A stretch of DNA of 64,000 nt from Turritopsis dohrnii (Eukaryota; Cnidaria; Hydrozoa; Anthoathecata; Oceaniidae). The position numbers and the translations under genes are program-made. The stretch covers positions 62,001-126,000 of the forward strand of contig BQMF02000650.1 in the NCBI GenBank assembly GCA_027922465.2. Reading direction: 5' to 3'. The number at the start of each line of letters is the position of its first letter. The first letter of the stretch is position 1. This document shows, piece by piece, positions 11,064 through 22,862 of this stretch. A model generated the notes under the pieces. It saw nothing but the letters and a program-made list of their open reading frames with translations, was not told where the DNA came from and did no database searches.

Positions 11064-12068
11064 ATGTCTTCGTTGAGATGTGGTTCAGTTTCGGCTCCAA
11101 AAGAGTTGTCGCTAGTTACTGCTACATCGACATGTTTCATAACTTTGATAGCAAGTGTTGGGAATGCATTGATTATTTTCATTGTCATACGAGATCCATT
11201 GAAAAAGCTCCACACTCCTTTCAATTATTTTGTCGTGAATTTGGCGATAGCTGATTTGATCGTTGGTATTGCCAATCAACCTCTGGCTGTTTATGTACAT
11301 ATCAGAGAATATTTCAGAGAAGTTCAAGATGATCCAGCGAAGGCATTTCATATAACCTTCTTTATATCTGTTACAGCCAGCATTTTGGGAATTATCGCTT
11401 TGTCAGTGGATAGATATTTTGCTGTTACATTTCCACTGAAATACCGAAAGTACATGAGTTGGAAACGATGCTTGTGCATATCGGTGGTAATATGGCTGAT
11501 CTCTTTAACTATCCCTTTCATTTATTTCAAAGTTGGTTTTATCGATTATCTGATGGTATATGCTAACACATGTATCATTATCGCATCACTGGTGATGATT
11601 TTTACATATATTCGTATCTATCTCTTTCTTCGTAAAAATACCAAAGAACTCAAAGACCGAATGAGATGTAGTTCAACGGCTGCCGAAGATTTTTTGTTAA
11701 AACGTTCAATCATGGAGAAGAAAGTGACAAGAACATTTTTAGTTGTTCTTGCTTTGTTTTGTCTCACATATTTCCCAGCAACAGTGTTGATATATATTTT
11801 ACAATATTGTTCGCAATGCAGTTGCACTTTACGGCACTGGTTACGTGATTTTGTGTTTCTGTTGATCTCCGTAAATAGTTGCATGAATCCATTCGTTTAT
11901 ACCATACGACTTAAAACGTTTCGTGAAACAGTAACTTACTATTACCAACAGTGTTTTAGACGACGAAGAGCTGGTACCGACAGCACTGTGGAAATTCTGT
12001 CTCCGAGTAGCGCAAGCACTGCAAGCAATAAGGACTCCGAGCCCATGGATAACTGTGAAAGAAACTAA
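11064..12068 (+). CDS. class A GPCR paralogue A (intronless)
   Basis: This is a 334-residue seven-helix receptor in one exon. TM1 carries GNALIIFIV (N34), TM2 LAIAD (D64), TM3 DRY (116-118), TM4 W144, TM6 FCLTYFP (P238) and TM7 NPFVY (275-279). The short N terminus has Cys6 and no glycosylation sequon. The third extracellular loop has Cys249, 252 and 254. No cysteine precedes TM3 and TM5 lacks the usual proline. Both losses are known for melanocortin, S1P and cannabinoid receptors, so a relationship to that cluster is inferred. The ligand is unknown. The tail is Arg/Ser-rich, with candidate palmitoylation at Cys297. Paralogues lie at 44460, 60112 and 63811. The ATG follows AAG and is conserved between copies A and B. 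Confidence 0.9.
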   Translation: MSSLRCGSVSAPKELSLVTATSTCFITLIASVGNALIIFIVIRDPLKKLHTPFNYFVVNLAIADLIVGIANQPLAVYVHIREYFREVQDDPAKAFHITFFISVTASILGIIALSVDRYFAVTFPLKYRKYMSWKRCLCISVVIWLISLTIPFIYFKVGFIDYLMVYANTCIIIASLVMIFTYIRIYLFLRKNTKELKDRMRCSSTAAEDFLLKRSIMEKKVTRTFLVVLALFCLTYFPATVLIYILQYCSQCSCTLRHWLRDFVFLLISVNSCMNPFVYTIRLKTFRETVTYYYQQCFRRRRAGTDSTVEILSPSSASTASNKDSEPMDNCERN

Positions 12069-12128
12069 AAGTGAGAGAGCAGAAAACTTATCGATGGGCT
12101 TCTGGTAGGAGTTGTCAGAAGTAATGAA

Positions 12129-12360
12129 TTGATGGCAGACATTCAAATAAGTTTCTTTGTAAAAATAGCAAAAGAGTGTCCAATTCAAATGACGGACGTA
12201 AATCAAATGAACTTTCTTTACATACTGGCGGTTGCTTCCTGGATTTCTTTTGTTAATTTTACAATCCTATATTTTTGTAAGGATGGTTTGGAACTTTTAT
12301 GGATTTTATTGTCACAATGTATATATTGATTCTTTTTTTTTTTTTTTTGTAACGTAAGGT
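12129..12360 (+). other. 3' flank of GPCR A, conserved in copy B
   Basis: A short frame here (ending LLSQCIY) recurs at 45455-45667, but only because the DNA is duplicated. The segment 12180-12560 is about 98 percent identical to 45520-45900, and both include a long T-run. It is probably 3' UTR and downstream DNA, not a gene. Confidence 0.5.
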
Positions 12361-12815
12361 AAAAGGAAGCTTAGAAAGCCAGAAGTGTTTGTAAACTCAC
12401 TTTATGCTTGATGGCCCAATAGTAGTATTTTGCTCAAAGTCGATCTGTCCACGAAAGAAGAGGAGATGAATGAGGAAAGTACAATTAATTACTGCTATCA
12501 TGCTGGAGCTGAATAGATGCCAAAGTGTCTTTAAAATCGAGTCTTTGTAAAAGTTGTAAAAGAAAAGTGAAGTGGTAAAATTTCAAAATACATTCAAAAT
12601 CCTTAGCCGTAAAAACCATAAGTGTAAATCCCACCTTGAGAATGTCTAGGTAACGTCAAATTTGACGGAAAAGACAAATGGTTAATGGCCTGTATCATAC
12701 TTTACTTTTCAGCAATTTTGTTTTCCTTTACTTCGCCATTTTCGTTCTAAAGAAAGAGGTCACAATCCACGCTGAAATGTTGTTTTTCCTTTATTCATTA
12801 CTTGCTGCATTTGAG

Positions 12816-15800
12816 TGAAAAACCAGGGGGGGACGCAGAAATATTTTGTAGGTACAGCTCAACCTTTCGGATTCCAATAGGTATTCCGATTCCCGATTTT
12901 TATTCGGGACAACCCGATTTCCGGATATTGCCGTCCGAAAATGTGCGATCATTTTAACAGACGAGTTCTGTCGCAGTTACTCACGGTGAACACCCCAGAC
13001 ACCAAAATTACCTTTCACTAAGCATTGTAACCACAGAGCCATAAGGATAGAAGCCAAAATTTAAAACTTTATTCGATATTAGCACAACAAAAGTAAATAC
13101 AATTTCATAAAACTAGTATTCTATATCCAATAAAACATGTTCGTTCTGTTGTACGAAAAACCTCGTAGCATGCTCACTTTCAAGAAAGTTCCAGTTCCAG
13201 ACTTGATTAAATTAATTTGCTGTTTGTTGCTGCAGCAGTAGGTGCTGATACTGTTAATGTTTCTAAAAAGACAGACAATGAACAATTAAGATATGTTACA
13301 TTATAGTAAATTAGTATGATATATAGTAACCATTAACCATTCAATTAACTGATTTTTCAATCTCTAAATAAAATACAGATCATGAAATCTTACTTAAATT
13401 CCATGGTTAAATTAACAGGGTACACCATGTGAAGGTAAGATATTGGATTTGGAATCCCAAAAGGAGAAATGCAAATGCAAGTAAATGCAAATCAATCATA
13501 TCATTTTTGGATATAAAACAAAATCTAGTCAAAGTCTAGTCAGTATCCAAACTAGCAATCAGAAGTATTTCCATCTATTGTTGTACATTGTACAGTCCAT
13601 ACATACTAAAGCAAAACTGTAAACACAACAAAATACTTCCTAGTTCAAGCTATAATGGAGATGGCTATAAACAGGACAGCTGAAGCCATGCGACATGTTC
13701 AGTGTGCATTTCTCATGACGTTTATCATAACTTATTAACTTTCCTACCAAAAAGCACACAATACAAACAGTTTATAACATTCATGCAGTTTCTCTTTTTT
13801 CTTATCACTTGATCTTCTGGGTATTTGTTGCCAATTTTCATTTCTTTTTATCTTAACTGTTTATGTCTTTTCATTGTAAATACAAGCAATTATTGAGCTG
13901 TGTATAAGTAATTTTTCAATCTGAATATTTTTTAACCTGAAGATGCCACATAAGCTTGTACTTGGGGAATAACATCACGAAGAATAAGCATTTAGCCTTT
14001 TCAACAGAAATGACCGTCCGTATGTTTTTTTAGGAAAAACACAGGATTTCTATAAAGAACCAGACTTTTACAAAGAAAACCAAAAACCAATGGAACATAG
14101 CGATTATGGGGAAAATGCTTGAGGTCTCCTCAAAACAATACATGGATTGTGAGATTGAAGGGTAACTCCTTCAGGTTTTAAGGCTACATTAACTGATCAA
14201 GCGTTGATTTAATTTTGCACTGATTTAAATGATGAATGTTGTGATTGAATCTCAGTTTGCTTCCACATTAACTAAAATAAACCTATCAGTTACATCTGAA
14301 ACATCAGAGAATACACAGAAATGCAACAAGGAAATAAAATTTTTACGACTTTTTAGAAACGGTATTAACGGAATCCCCTAGACAATTTTATTAGACAATT
14401 TTAATAATAAAATTGTAGGTATGGTTTTAATTTTATTGTAACATATACCTGAAGATGTTCGAGAGAACACGAAAGAAAGCTTCGTATATTTGTAAAATAT
14501 TTTCATATTTTTTCTGAAAAAATATATTAATCTCATGGCTGCATACTTCAACAAAACACAACAAGGAAATGTTTCCTTTAAATATTTATCCTTGATCTTT
14601 AGCAAATGCTTTTAACAATAAATGGCTGTTAATGGCGAACATATAAACAACAAATGATGATCACTGTAAAATGCAGAGTTGAGCTGTGAAGTATTAATGA
14701 TGTAGGAGCCCCTAACAAACTTCCTGACGAATTATTTCCAAATAAAGCTAGCAAAACTATACAAACAGTTATCACACCAAAATATCTCAAGATAATGTAA
14801 TCATTTTTAAAAATCAAAGTTAACGTAATGTAAGTAGCAAACTCTGTATTTTTTTATCACGACTAGTGTACCATGTTCAAACTACATAACAAGTTTTTAA
14901 AGTAATCAAGACAAAATCAACAACTCGGAGTAAAATTCTAAAGTTCAGGGTTTAGCAAGGCAAAAGATAATAAAAAATCATGAAATGTTCTTTTTCCACA
15001 AATTTACAAATATATCTAGAGTAGAGATATGTGTGAACAAATTATATTAAATCTAAACTCACATTTAAATTAAACAAATTAATAATTAAAACAAAACAAA
15101 CAAAACTGGTGAAGATTTATAAAATACAAAGTTTTAATAAAAGAGAAAACATAAACTTACTTTGCATCCATCACGATGTTTTCTTTCATCTTCTGCAAGG
15201 TTTTTCTCAGCTCTAAAGTCCCTTCTCGTTTGGAGAAATAAAAACGTCTTGGAGAACAATGATGCTCTGTCGTGTTAAAATCAAGAAAGAGGTTCCACAC
15301 ACGTGTATGGTATGGGCTTTGAGCTGTATTTGACCACTCTAACGACGACCGAAAGACCTAAAGGCTTACACTTTGGGCTAAAACCTATTATCGTTCTACG
15401 TACTTTAGGCACGAGAGCTGTACTGTTCAAACAGACGGAAGAACGAAAGAATTACTGCTAAGCTACGATTAGGGCTATGGGTGTCGAACTACCGTAGAAT
15501 CGGGACTTGAGCTGTATCTTTGAGCTGTATCGATACAGCTCAAAACTGTTAGTTATAATTCGTATCATCATAGATCAGAAGGGGCCTTTTTTTGAGCTGT
15601 AAAGAAGAACAATCAGGCGGTGGGGTTTGCAGTTATAGCTTACCTAAAATTTGCAAGTCAAATGGGGCGCCAACAAATAATGCGCTAATCCATAAATAAA
15701 TGTATTAGACAGATTTTTGAGTGACGGCGTCGTGTCGCGTGATAAATGACGACGTAAAAAATCGACGAAAAGAATAGGAGAACGGCCGTAACTCATTTAG

Positions 15801-15874
15801 TAACCATTCTCTTGACGAAATTTTACTACAGCTTGAGCTGTATGAGCTGTACCCTGCGTCCGCCCCTGAAAAAC
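12816..15874. mobile_element. hAT-like DNA transposon (non-autonomous or decayed)
   Basis: The left end CAGGGGGGGACGCAG (12824-12838) matches the complement of the right end CTGCGTCCGCCCCTG (15854-15868) at 14 of 15 bases. TGAAAAAC flanks it at 12816-12823 and 15867-15874. The last overlaps the TIR by two bases, so the TSD is 6-8 bp. Duplication copy B has the empty site (GTGAAAAACG near 46155). The last 550 bp hold about nine copies of GAGCTGTA or its complement, with one more near the left end, as subterminal transposase-binding repeats do in hAT elements. No transposase frame is visible in the 3 kb interior. Confidence 0.8.
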
Positions 15875-15889
15875 GTATTGTTTCAAACA

Positions 15890-16130
15890 TTCGACCTTTT
15901 TTAAAGTAGGTGACTTGTCGTTTCACCCACTCGCTATGCGATTTGTAGAATGTTACAAATCGTATACTGCAAATCGTACCGTGTATATTGCCCTTGTGAT
16001 TTTCTTGACTTCGTTATTCATCATAAAGACTTTCGAAAAAGAGACTTTTTTCTTTTCTACACTCCTCCACCTACAAAGATTTCTCCAAAAATTTCAGGAT
16101 ACAATAAATAAGTGAAATCGTCAAAAGAAT
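15890..16130 (+). other. duplicated 3' flank, continuation of copy A
   Basis: Matches 46175-46420 closely, including a short frame with YIALVIFLTSLFIIKTF in both copies. The frame has no recognisable domain and differs by in-frame substitutions. Treated as non-coding unless transcripts show otherwise. Confidence 0.4.
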
Positions 16131-16244
16131 GGTTTGCGGGCAACAAACAATGCTTTTCTTAAGGTATGCGTAAGGGGAAAAAACGTGTTTTTGTTTTTTA
16201 ATTAATGCTTTACAGGAATATGTTTATATCAAGTATGATACATG

Positions 16245-16375
16245 GTCTTCGGGCAAGTCCGAGCAATGCTATACGTATCTCTGGCGGTAGGTGAACTACT
16301 AGTTGCAAGTCATTTCGAATGGAAGCCCAAGGACTAAAAATTCTCGGTTACTTACTTACTTACTTACTTAAGGAA
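16245..16375 (+). repeat. SINE-like repeat, copy 2, with (TTAC)n tail
   Basis: Shares CTTCGGGCAAG, GCAATGCTATACGTATCTCT and AGTTGCAAGTC with 6320-6427, and ends in five TTAC units. Duplication copy B lacks it (around 46430), so it is an insertion in copy A. Confidence 0.65.
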
Positions 16376-16814
16376 AATCGTCAATAGGAATCGAAAAGAA
16401 TGGTTCACGGGAAACTAACAAGGCTTCTCTTTAATCATTCAACTTCAAAAGTTCTGTAATGACGACGTGGAGCATTCCGTTTAATATGGCATGCTTGCAC
16501 TACTCGAATCACAAAATGGATTACAAATCGCATTCGAGGAGTAGCAAAACAAGTCAATGAAAATTTTATGAATCTTTAAGGAAATGAAACAGCGAAAACG
16601 CTTCCATGAACGTAGCTTGTTCCTTTCTCGCTAGTCAGTAAACCGCTAGCCTGACCAAATTCAAGAATAACCAGAGATGTACTGAATAAAGAAGAAACAA
16701 AACAATATTCGCCTAGTCTAGCCCTTAATATCATCTCGCTATCTCAAAATACATAGATATACTCTCAAACCTTCAAGTTATAATAACTACATACAAAGAA
16801 CAAAAATTTATCTT

Positions 16815-16842
16815 TGATTGATTGATTGATTGATTGATTGAT
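16815..16842. repeat. (TTGA)n microsatellite
   Basis: Six to seven TTGA units mark the right edge of the similarity between duplication copies A and B. Confidence 0.9.
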
Positions 16843-17207
16843 ATATTTTTAGTTAAGAAACATTACAAGTCCGTAACTGTTAAAAAATTTTCAATTAAAA
16901 GTCTTTATCATATATATAGTAGATATAAGAATGTTTACATAAACTATCTGAAATATAGATCGTCCTTGTACATATTGTTTCAAGTAACACGGGAAACTCG
17001 TAGAAGATCATGAATGATCTTATCGCCGAGAACCGAGTGATTACACAGCGTAAATGTTACAATCTTACAATTTTATCAAACTGTTAGAAAGGAATAAGTA
17101 TGTAACTAGACTTGACTTGAAAATTGATCAAAAATATTGAAGGATATTTTCAAATTTGATTGTTTTTGATAATTCCTTAAATTGAGGAACATACCCAGCC
17201 GGCACAA

Positions 17208-17460
17208 GACGTCTTTTAGACGTCTATTTTATGTCTAATAAGGGTTTTAAGAAAGACGTCTCCTTAAAGACTTCTTAAAGACGTCTTTAAGCGAGCTTGT
17301 AAAAGCTAGATGTCTAAAAGACGTCTAAAAGACGTCTGCAATTATCAGAGATTAATTTGGTTTTGAAAAAGTCATCTTAAAGACGTTTTAAAAAAGACGA
17401 AAATAAGACGTCTTTTTCGGGACGCATTAAAGACGTCTTTTAGACGTCTTTTAAAGTTAT
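17208..17460. repeat. left subterminal AGACGTCT array
   Basis: Irregular clustered copies of AGACGTCT and near variants, such as AAAGACGTCTTTTAGACG. They are probable transposase binding sites, mirrored by the right-end array at 23393-23670. Confidence 0.8.
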
Positions 17461-18308
17461 TCGCGCGTTTTGAATTTTATGCTGAATATGAGACGGGGGA
17501 ACAATAAAAAACTTAATCACATTTATGCAGCAAGAAGAAGAACACTGTAAGTATAAAATTAAAAATCAAAGATTTCTAGTATGTGTTAATAAATTAAAAA
17601 TGTTTTTTTACTATATACTTTTATGTGTAGCTTTCATTATTTACAAAGTATTACTTTTAACTCCCCCTGAAGTATATGTTCTGTAAAAATGGTTTGTTGA
17701 TGGAGCTATATTTTTATCGGGTAGTTCGGGTAGTTCTGATTACACTTTATCTTTGTGGCGTGTTTTTGCTTTATTTATTGGTAAGTGTTCTTTCTTAATT
17801 TATTTGTTTTCGGCTTTTAATTAAAGTTCACTCCTGAAGTAGCCAGGAGACCCATCTACTCTTAGCCTGCTTACTTTCAATGTAGCTGGGTCTCCTAGTT
17901 ACTCCTGAAGTGGCTTTTCTGTCCTGCAGATAGTTAGCATTCCAGTTCGAGATGAATTTTTGTGATAACATAAGTATGAGTACTTGAAAGACTCATTTTG
18001 CTGCTCTACTCCATTATTGGTATTTACACCAACCAACAGTCTATCTTGACGATATGCCCAAACCCATCTCTAAAAATGTAACCAAATACAGGAGTGAACT
18101 ACAAATAAGCCTTGTTTTCAACCTGCAAATATTTTCAGCATTTTTGAACACAAAGAAATCCATGTGTTCAAAAGTTCTGTTTTAATTTTTGAATTCTATT
18201 TTTTATGATAAACCAGTATATATATAAATTATTAGACATATACTTTTATGCCAAATTCCAGAAATTGCCTTGAAATTGAGTGTTAAGAATTATGTGAACT
18301 TTCAGATC

Positions 18309-20066
18309 ATGGATGAATCCAGAGAAAGGCAAAAAAGAAGGAAGTTGAATGAAAAACTTGAAAGGTTTTTGGAAATCAGCACTAACCAGGTCAAGATAGG
18401 CCAGACAGATCAGGTTGAAGAAAGATTGGATGATGTCGAATTAAGTTTTCTTTCAACCACGTCATCATCATCTTCCCACGTTAATGACTCTATAATAGAT
18501 TCAGGTGAATCAGCAGAGTATGATACCATTAACAAAAATACAGAGCATTTGAATTTGGGAAGTGAATTGTGCTCTTGGGCTATGAAAAACAACTGTTCTC
18601 GTGAATGTGTGAATGATCTCCTATGTATCCTTAACAAGCATGGAATGGAGCTACCGAAAGATGCACGAACATTACTCAAAACTCCACGTAGCATTCAATG
18701 TAAAGAGTTATGTGGTGGCACCTATCATTATATAGGAATTGAATGTGCTCTTCAAAGCATTTACAAGAAACTTGGTTCTTTCCAAAAAACTGTTCTTGAG
18801 CTGGAAATAAATATAGATGGTTTACCATTATCTAAGTCATCTAAATTGCAGTTATGGCCAATTTTGGGATGTCTTTCTGGAACTTCATCAGTGTTTGTTA
18901 TTGCATTATTTCATGGCATTTCCAAACCAAGCTCTGTCAATGATTACTTACAAGATTTCATCACTGAGGTAAAACAATTAACAACTGATGGAGTCAGAAT
19001 GGGAAATGAAACATACCAGTTTCAAGTAAAATACTTTGTTTGTGATGCTCCAGCTCGTAGCTTTTTAAAATGTGTTGTTGGTCATACTGCATATTACTCT
19101 TGTGAACGCTGCCAAGCAGAAGGTGAATATTGTAGCAATCGCATTGTCTTTAATAAAATTGAAGATTCTCCAGCCAGAACTGATGACGATTTTGATAAAA
19201 GAGTATATCGCATTCACCAGAAAGAAATGTCGCCATTAAAAGAAACTAGCCGCCAAGGCGGCGTCGCTCGCCGCCCATGTCCACCTGCTCTGTATCACTG
19301 TATCAATAAACGTCAAATTTCCTTATAAATGGCTCGTACAACTTTTGTTCAACCAGAAGCAGATTCGAAGTCACAACTTCTGGTAAAACCAATCTTTCAT
19401 CAGTGTAACAATACACTCAAAACGTAGAGAGAGAAAACTTCAACTTTTTATTAGCTTTTGTTTTAAAAAAGTTACGCACTCTAACATGGGTGCCATCAAA
19501 CGTAAGGGGGAAATCGTTTCTCTTCTTAAAAAGATCACACGGGAGGAGAGAAAAAAAGGCACGTGCTAAATGAATAAAGTGAATAAAAAAAAAACGTTCG
19601 ATCTGAAGCGCATAACAATGAAAAAAAGAAATTAAATTATTAAAAGAAAAGAAAAAAAAAATTTGTTTCATGAATTTATTTTTTTTGTCTACGGTTTTTA
19701 AACATTTTGATTGCTCGAAAAAAAAGTTTACCCGTCTCAGACAGTCAGGCAAACATATGTTAGGCTACACTGGCAAGCATGCTGCCAAGTTCTGCCACTG
19801 CTGCTTTTTGTCCAAAATGTTTAATCAGTTAGTTTCTTTGTATTTAGTTGATGTATTGTTTTCAAAGCCAACGTAGTCAACGTAGTCCTTGGAATATAAA
19901 ACTAACAATAATAATAAAAAAACAAAACGTTATTCCTATAAGTTCATCAGCCAAAAAAAGTCACGTTCGATTGGGGTTGCAATGTATTTGCTTCGAACTC
20001 ACGTCGCACACAAAAAAAGAAATAATTTCGCTCACAACTCAATCTACCATTTTGCGTGACTTACAA

Positions 20067-20103
<37 letters not shown>

Positions 20104-21090
20104 GAATCGGCTATTAATATATAGATTGGTGTCAAATGTATCAGCCAGTTTGTGTTAGACTACATGCATTTAGTTCTTCTTGGAGTAGTCAAGCGGATGT
20201 TGTCATTTTTTGTGAAAGGTCCTAAAGTGTGTCGCATTTCCCCATCTCAAGTAAACCAGATTTCCGATCGTTTGCAGAACTTGAGTGGTAGAATGCCTAG
20301 TGAGTTTAATCGTCAACCTCGACCTCTTACAGAAATGGCTTATTGGAAAGCCACTGAGTTTCGGCAGTTCCTCTTATATGTGGGACCCATTGTATTGAAA
20401 GGTATCCTTCCGAACAAGGCTTATGAACATTTTTTGGCATTGCATGTTGCAATAACAATTCTTATGATTGAAAATGAAAAAAAAAGAGGGGAATTGGTTG
20501 ATTATTGTCGCCAACTCTTAAAGTGGTTCCATGCTGAAAGCATCAATGTGTTTGGTGATTCCTTTTCTGTTTACAATGTTCACAATCTTATTCATCTTCC
20601 TGACGATGTTATCAATTTTTCTACCTCATTAAATAACCTTTCAGCTTTCAAATTTGAAAATTACATGCAAACATTAAAAAAGTATGTGAAAAATGCTAAT
20701 AATCCGGTTTCACAAATAGCAAAGCGGTTAACTGAAATTGACAATCACTATTTCGAGAAAAGCACCTTAGTATCATCCAAAGTTTCAACAGCTCTAAAAG
20801 ATTCATGTTTTGAATTGCAAGAAAACAAAATTTGCTTTGTTCAAGAAGTATTGGCGGACAGTTCCTATCTCTGTGACGTCATAAAGTTGAAGGATACAAG
20901 TCCTTTGTATACTATGCCAACTGATTCTCGCATTATTGGTATATGTTTCATCACCAACTACCATGCTGTAAAGAAAAAGCAAGTTGTATTGAGGAGAAGC
21001 AGTTTTCTTAAAAAAATTGTGGCATTACCATATAAACACGGCTTTAGCTGTTTTCCATTGCTTCATGAATTTGAACAAACAAAATATTAA
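18309..21090 (+). CDS. tnp2-like DDE transposase, split by a Helitron
   Basis: The 5' part lies at 18309-19245 and the 3' part at 20126-21090. Leaving out the Helitron at 19246-20125 joins the two in one frame through a single ATT codon, with no stop, for about 633 residues from the ATG at 18309 (acceptor TTTCAG just before). Candidate catalytic residues are D in INIDGLP, D in VCDAPARS and E in KFENYMQ. Between them is a zinc-like HTAYYSCERC motif, followed by DYMHLVLLGVVKR. These are typical of EnSpm-type transposases related to plant tnp2. It would cut and paste the element in the nucleus. As it stands the copy is disrupted: the 5' frame runs into the Helitron and stops at 19328. Confidence 0.85.
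19246..20125 (-). mobile_element. non-autonomous Helitron inside the transposase
   Basis: On the minus strand it starts TCTATATATTAATAGCC at 20125 and ends GGCGGCTAG at 19246, inserted between A (19245) and T (20126). The (CAGA)n run at 20075-20102 is the reverse of the CTGT repeats in the other copies. It is 880 bp and encodes no Rep/helicase. It belongs to the same family as the arrays at 29849-43340 and 54817-58434. Confidence 0.9.
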
Positions 21091-21237
21091 ATCATTTTGA
21101 GAGTTACCATTTGATTGTACATAATTTTAATCTGAGATGTAATTTTTATCTATAACTGAACGGCTTTATTTCTATTTCTTTTCGACTTATCAGCAGCTCA
21201 TTATCTCTCACACTATGATTCATTTTAGTTGACTATA

Positions 21238-22862
21238 ATGAGTTTTTCTTGTGTGGAGTATATTGAAGATGGCGAGAAAAAAATGTCGACAGTACCATCA
21301 AACTGGGTCCTGGGAAAGAAAGTATTTTGGCCTAACACTGTTAATAATACTAAGCTGTATAGAAGTAGAGCTGTACCAACATCTTCTTGGTGGCAGTACG
21401 ATATACTGCGCGTTTTGTTTACTGGTAAGTTCCTTTTAGATATTGACCCTCTAACATGTATTGTATTTGTGATTAAAGCAACTGACTAATTCATTGATGA
21501 CAGGTGATGAAGATTTATGCAACGAAATAGGGAGTGACCTATCTAGTGATGAAACTACACAACGTAAGAAGAGTAAGTTGAAGTTTCATTTATTTTAATA
21601 CTATATTTATTCTATCTATTATCATTTTACTTGTAAACGTTAGATCAAAAGCTACAACAACCCACATGCCCGGAGCCTCCGCCATTAGATCTTTCAGTAT
21701 GTTTAAGCGTGACGCCACCCGTTTCACCTGCTAAAGAAAACCGCTCTCCTGTCACGAAAAAACGTAAATTAATGAGCAGTTCTCCCAAGGGTAACAGGTA
21801 CAGTCAAAGTAATAGTTTGTGCACAATTATTTATAGTACTGATTCTTAATGCTGTTGTTGATTTCTTAGCCAAACAAAAAGCACTGTGACTCCAAATAGC
21901 GTCTTGTCAAACGATGAGTCGTCTGTTAGAGGTAGGTATACACATCGGTCACATATTTTCAGTGCAATGTTTATTGTCACTTGATGTTGTTAAAGGCGTT
22001 CTCAGTTTTCCTTCGTCTGCATAGTCTTGTTCTAATTTTAGAAATGTTGGAGATGATTTCCGCAAGACAGTTGAAAATGTGTCGGCTGCTGCTGAAACTT
22101 GAAGAGAAAGTGCAGGAACTTTCTCAGTCGTCACCAATGGTATCTTCTTCATCTGTTTGTCGATTGCAGAAAATTCTTTCTGTTGAGGAGTTAGAAGAGG
22201 TAGAGGAAAAGTTGATGATTGAAGATCATCGCAGTAATATGGTAAGTAAATATCTGAAATAATAGTAAGTAATCAGTAGCATTGAAGTAGTAATGCACTT
22301 GCTTTTTACCTTACTTGTTCTTACGAATTTTACCATAAGTACTGGTGGTGTTGTCATCTGAATTTAGACTCGATGTGTTCGTACCTCTTCGACATTATTT
22401 TTATCTTTTCAGATTTCTCAGCTTGTTCAGTTGGGCGGTGTGGATTACCGAGAAGCGGTTAAACTTATTATGAATAGGTAAAACCAAGAAACGATTATAG
22501 AAAGATAACCTGTCAATTCATTCTTTTAAAACAATTTATTTGTTTTTCTACTAGACTGTTCTCTCCTAACGTATTGTCCGAAATGAACATGCAAGGGTTC
22601 GGTGGGAAGATTCCACTGGAGAGAAAGAAAATTTATAGCGTTATTGTTGGTAAGCATTTCACAATACATTATATACAATTATATTATATACAATATTTCT
22701 TTCTCTGTTTAATTATTTTGTATGATGTTATTTCTACTAGAGAGTGTCCAAAAGAAACACGCTGGTGCCGTCGAAAAAGATATAAAAAAAGTAGTGGCGA
22801 CGAAATTAAAAAACGCCCCTGATGCGAAAGGTGGTGGAGGGAGGAAAAAAAATTCGGAATGA
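21238..22862 (+). CDS. eight-exon EnSpm companion protein, DUF4806-like
   Basis: Exons are 21238-21424, 21504-21572, 21644-21797, 21870-21931, 22042-22241, 22413-22477, 22555-22649 and 22741-22862. All junctions are GT-AG and the joined frame is open for 954 nt (317 residues plus TGA). The N-terminal part reads VEYIEDGEKK, VPSNWVLG and VFWPN, a pattern of second proteins carried by animal EnSpm elements. The middle is Ser/Pro-rich. A coiled segment LLKLEEKVQEL and EELEEVEEKL follows, then LVQLGGVDYREAV and the basic C-terminal tail. The last third resembles DUF4806, from memory and without a profile search. The role is presumably accessory to transposition. The exon map is inferred from splice signals alone. 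Confidence 0.7.

Larger units (their letters stand above)
6460..16820 (+). repeat. segmental duplication, copy A (TE-expanded)
   Basis: Blocks 6460-6718, 10650-12823, 15869-16150 and 16385-16820 match, in order, the contiguous 3-kb segment 43826-46860. The match includes the receptor gene, about 400 bp of its 5' flank and over 1 kb of its 3' flank. The gaps in the match are filled by a TIR element (6741-10643), a hAT-like element (12824-15868) and a SINE-like repeat near 16245. Copy B lacks all three, so they arrived after the duplication or were absent from the copy B lineage. Confidence 0.85.

Noticed and set aside
12129..12329. Conserved short ORF after receptor A (also 45455-45667)
   Set aside because: Conserved only because the surrounding DNA is duplicated at about 98 percent; no evidence of coding selection.
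15915..16115. Hydrophobic short ORF, also at 46202-46402
   Set aside because: Shared through the segmental duplication; no domain, no start context different from background.
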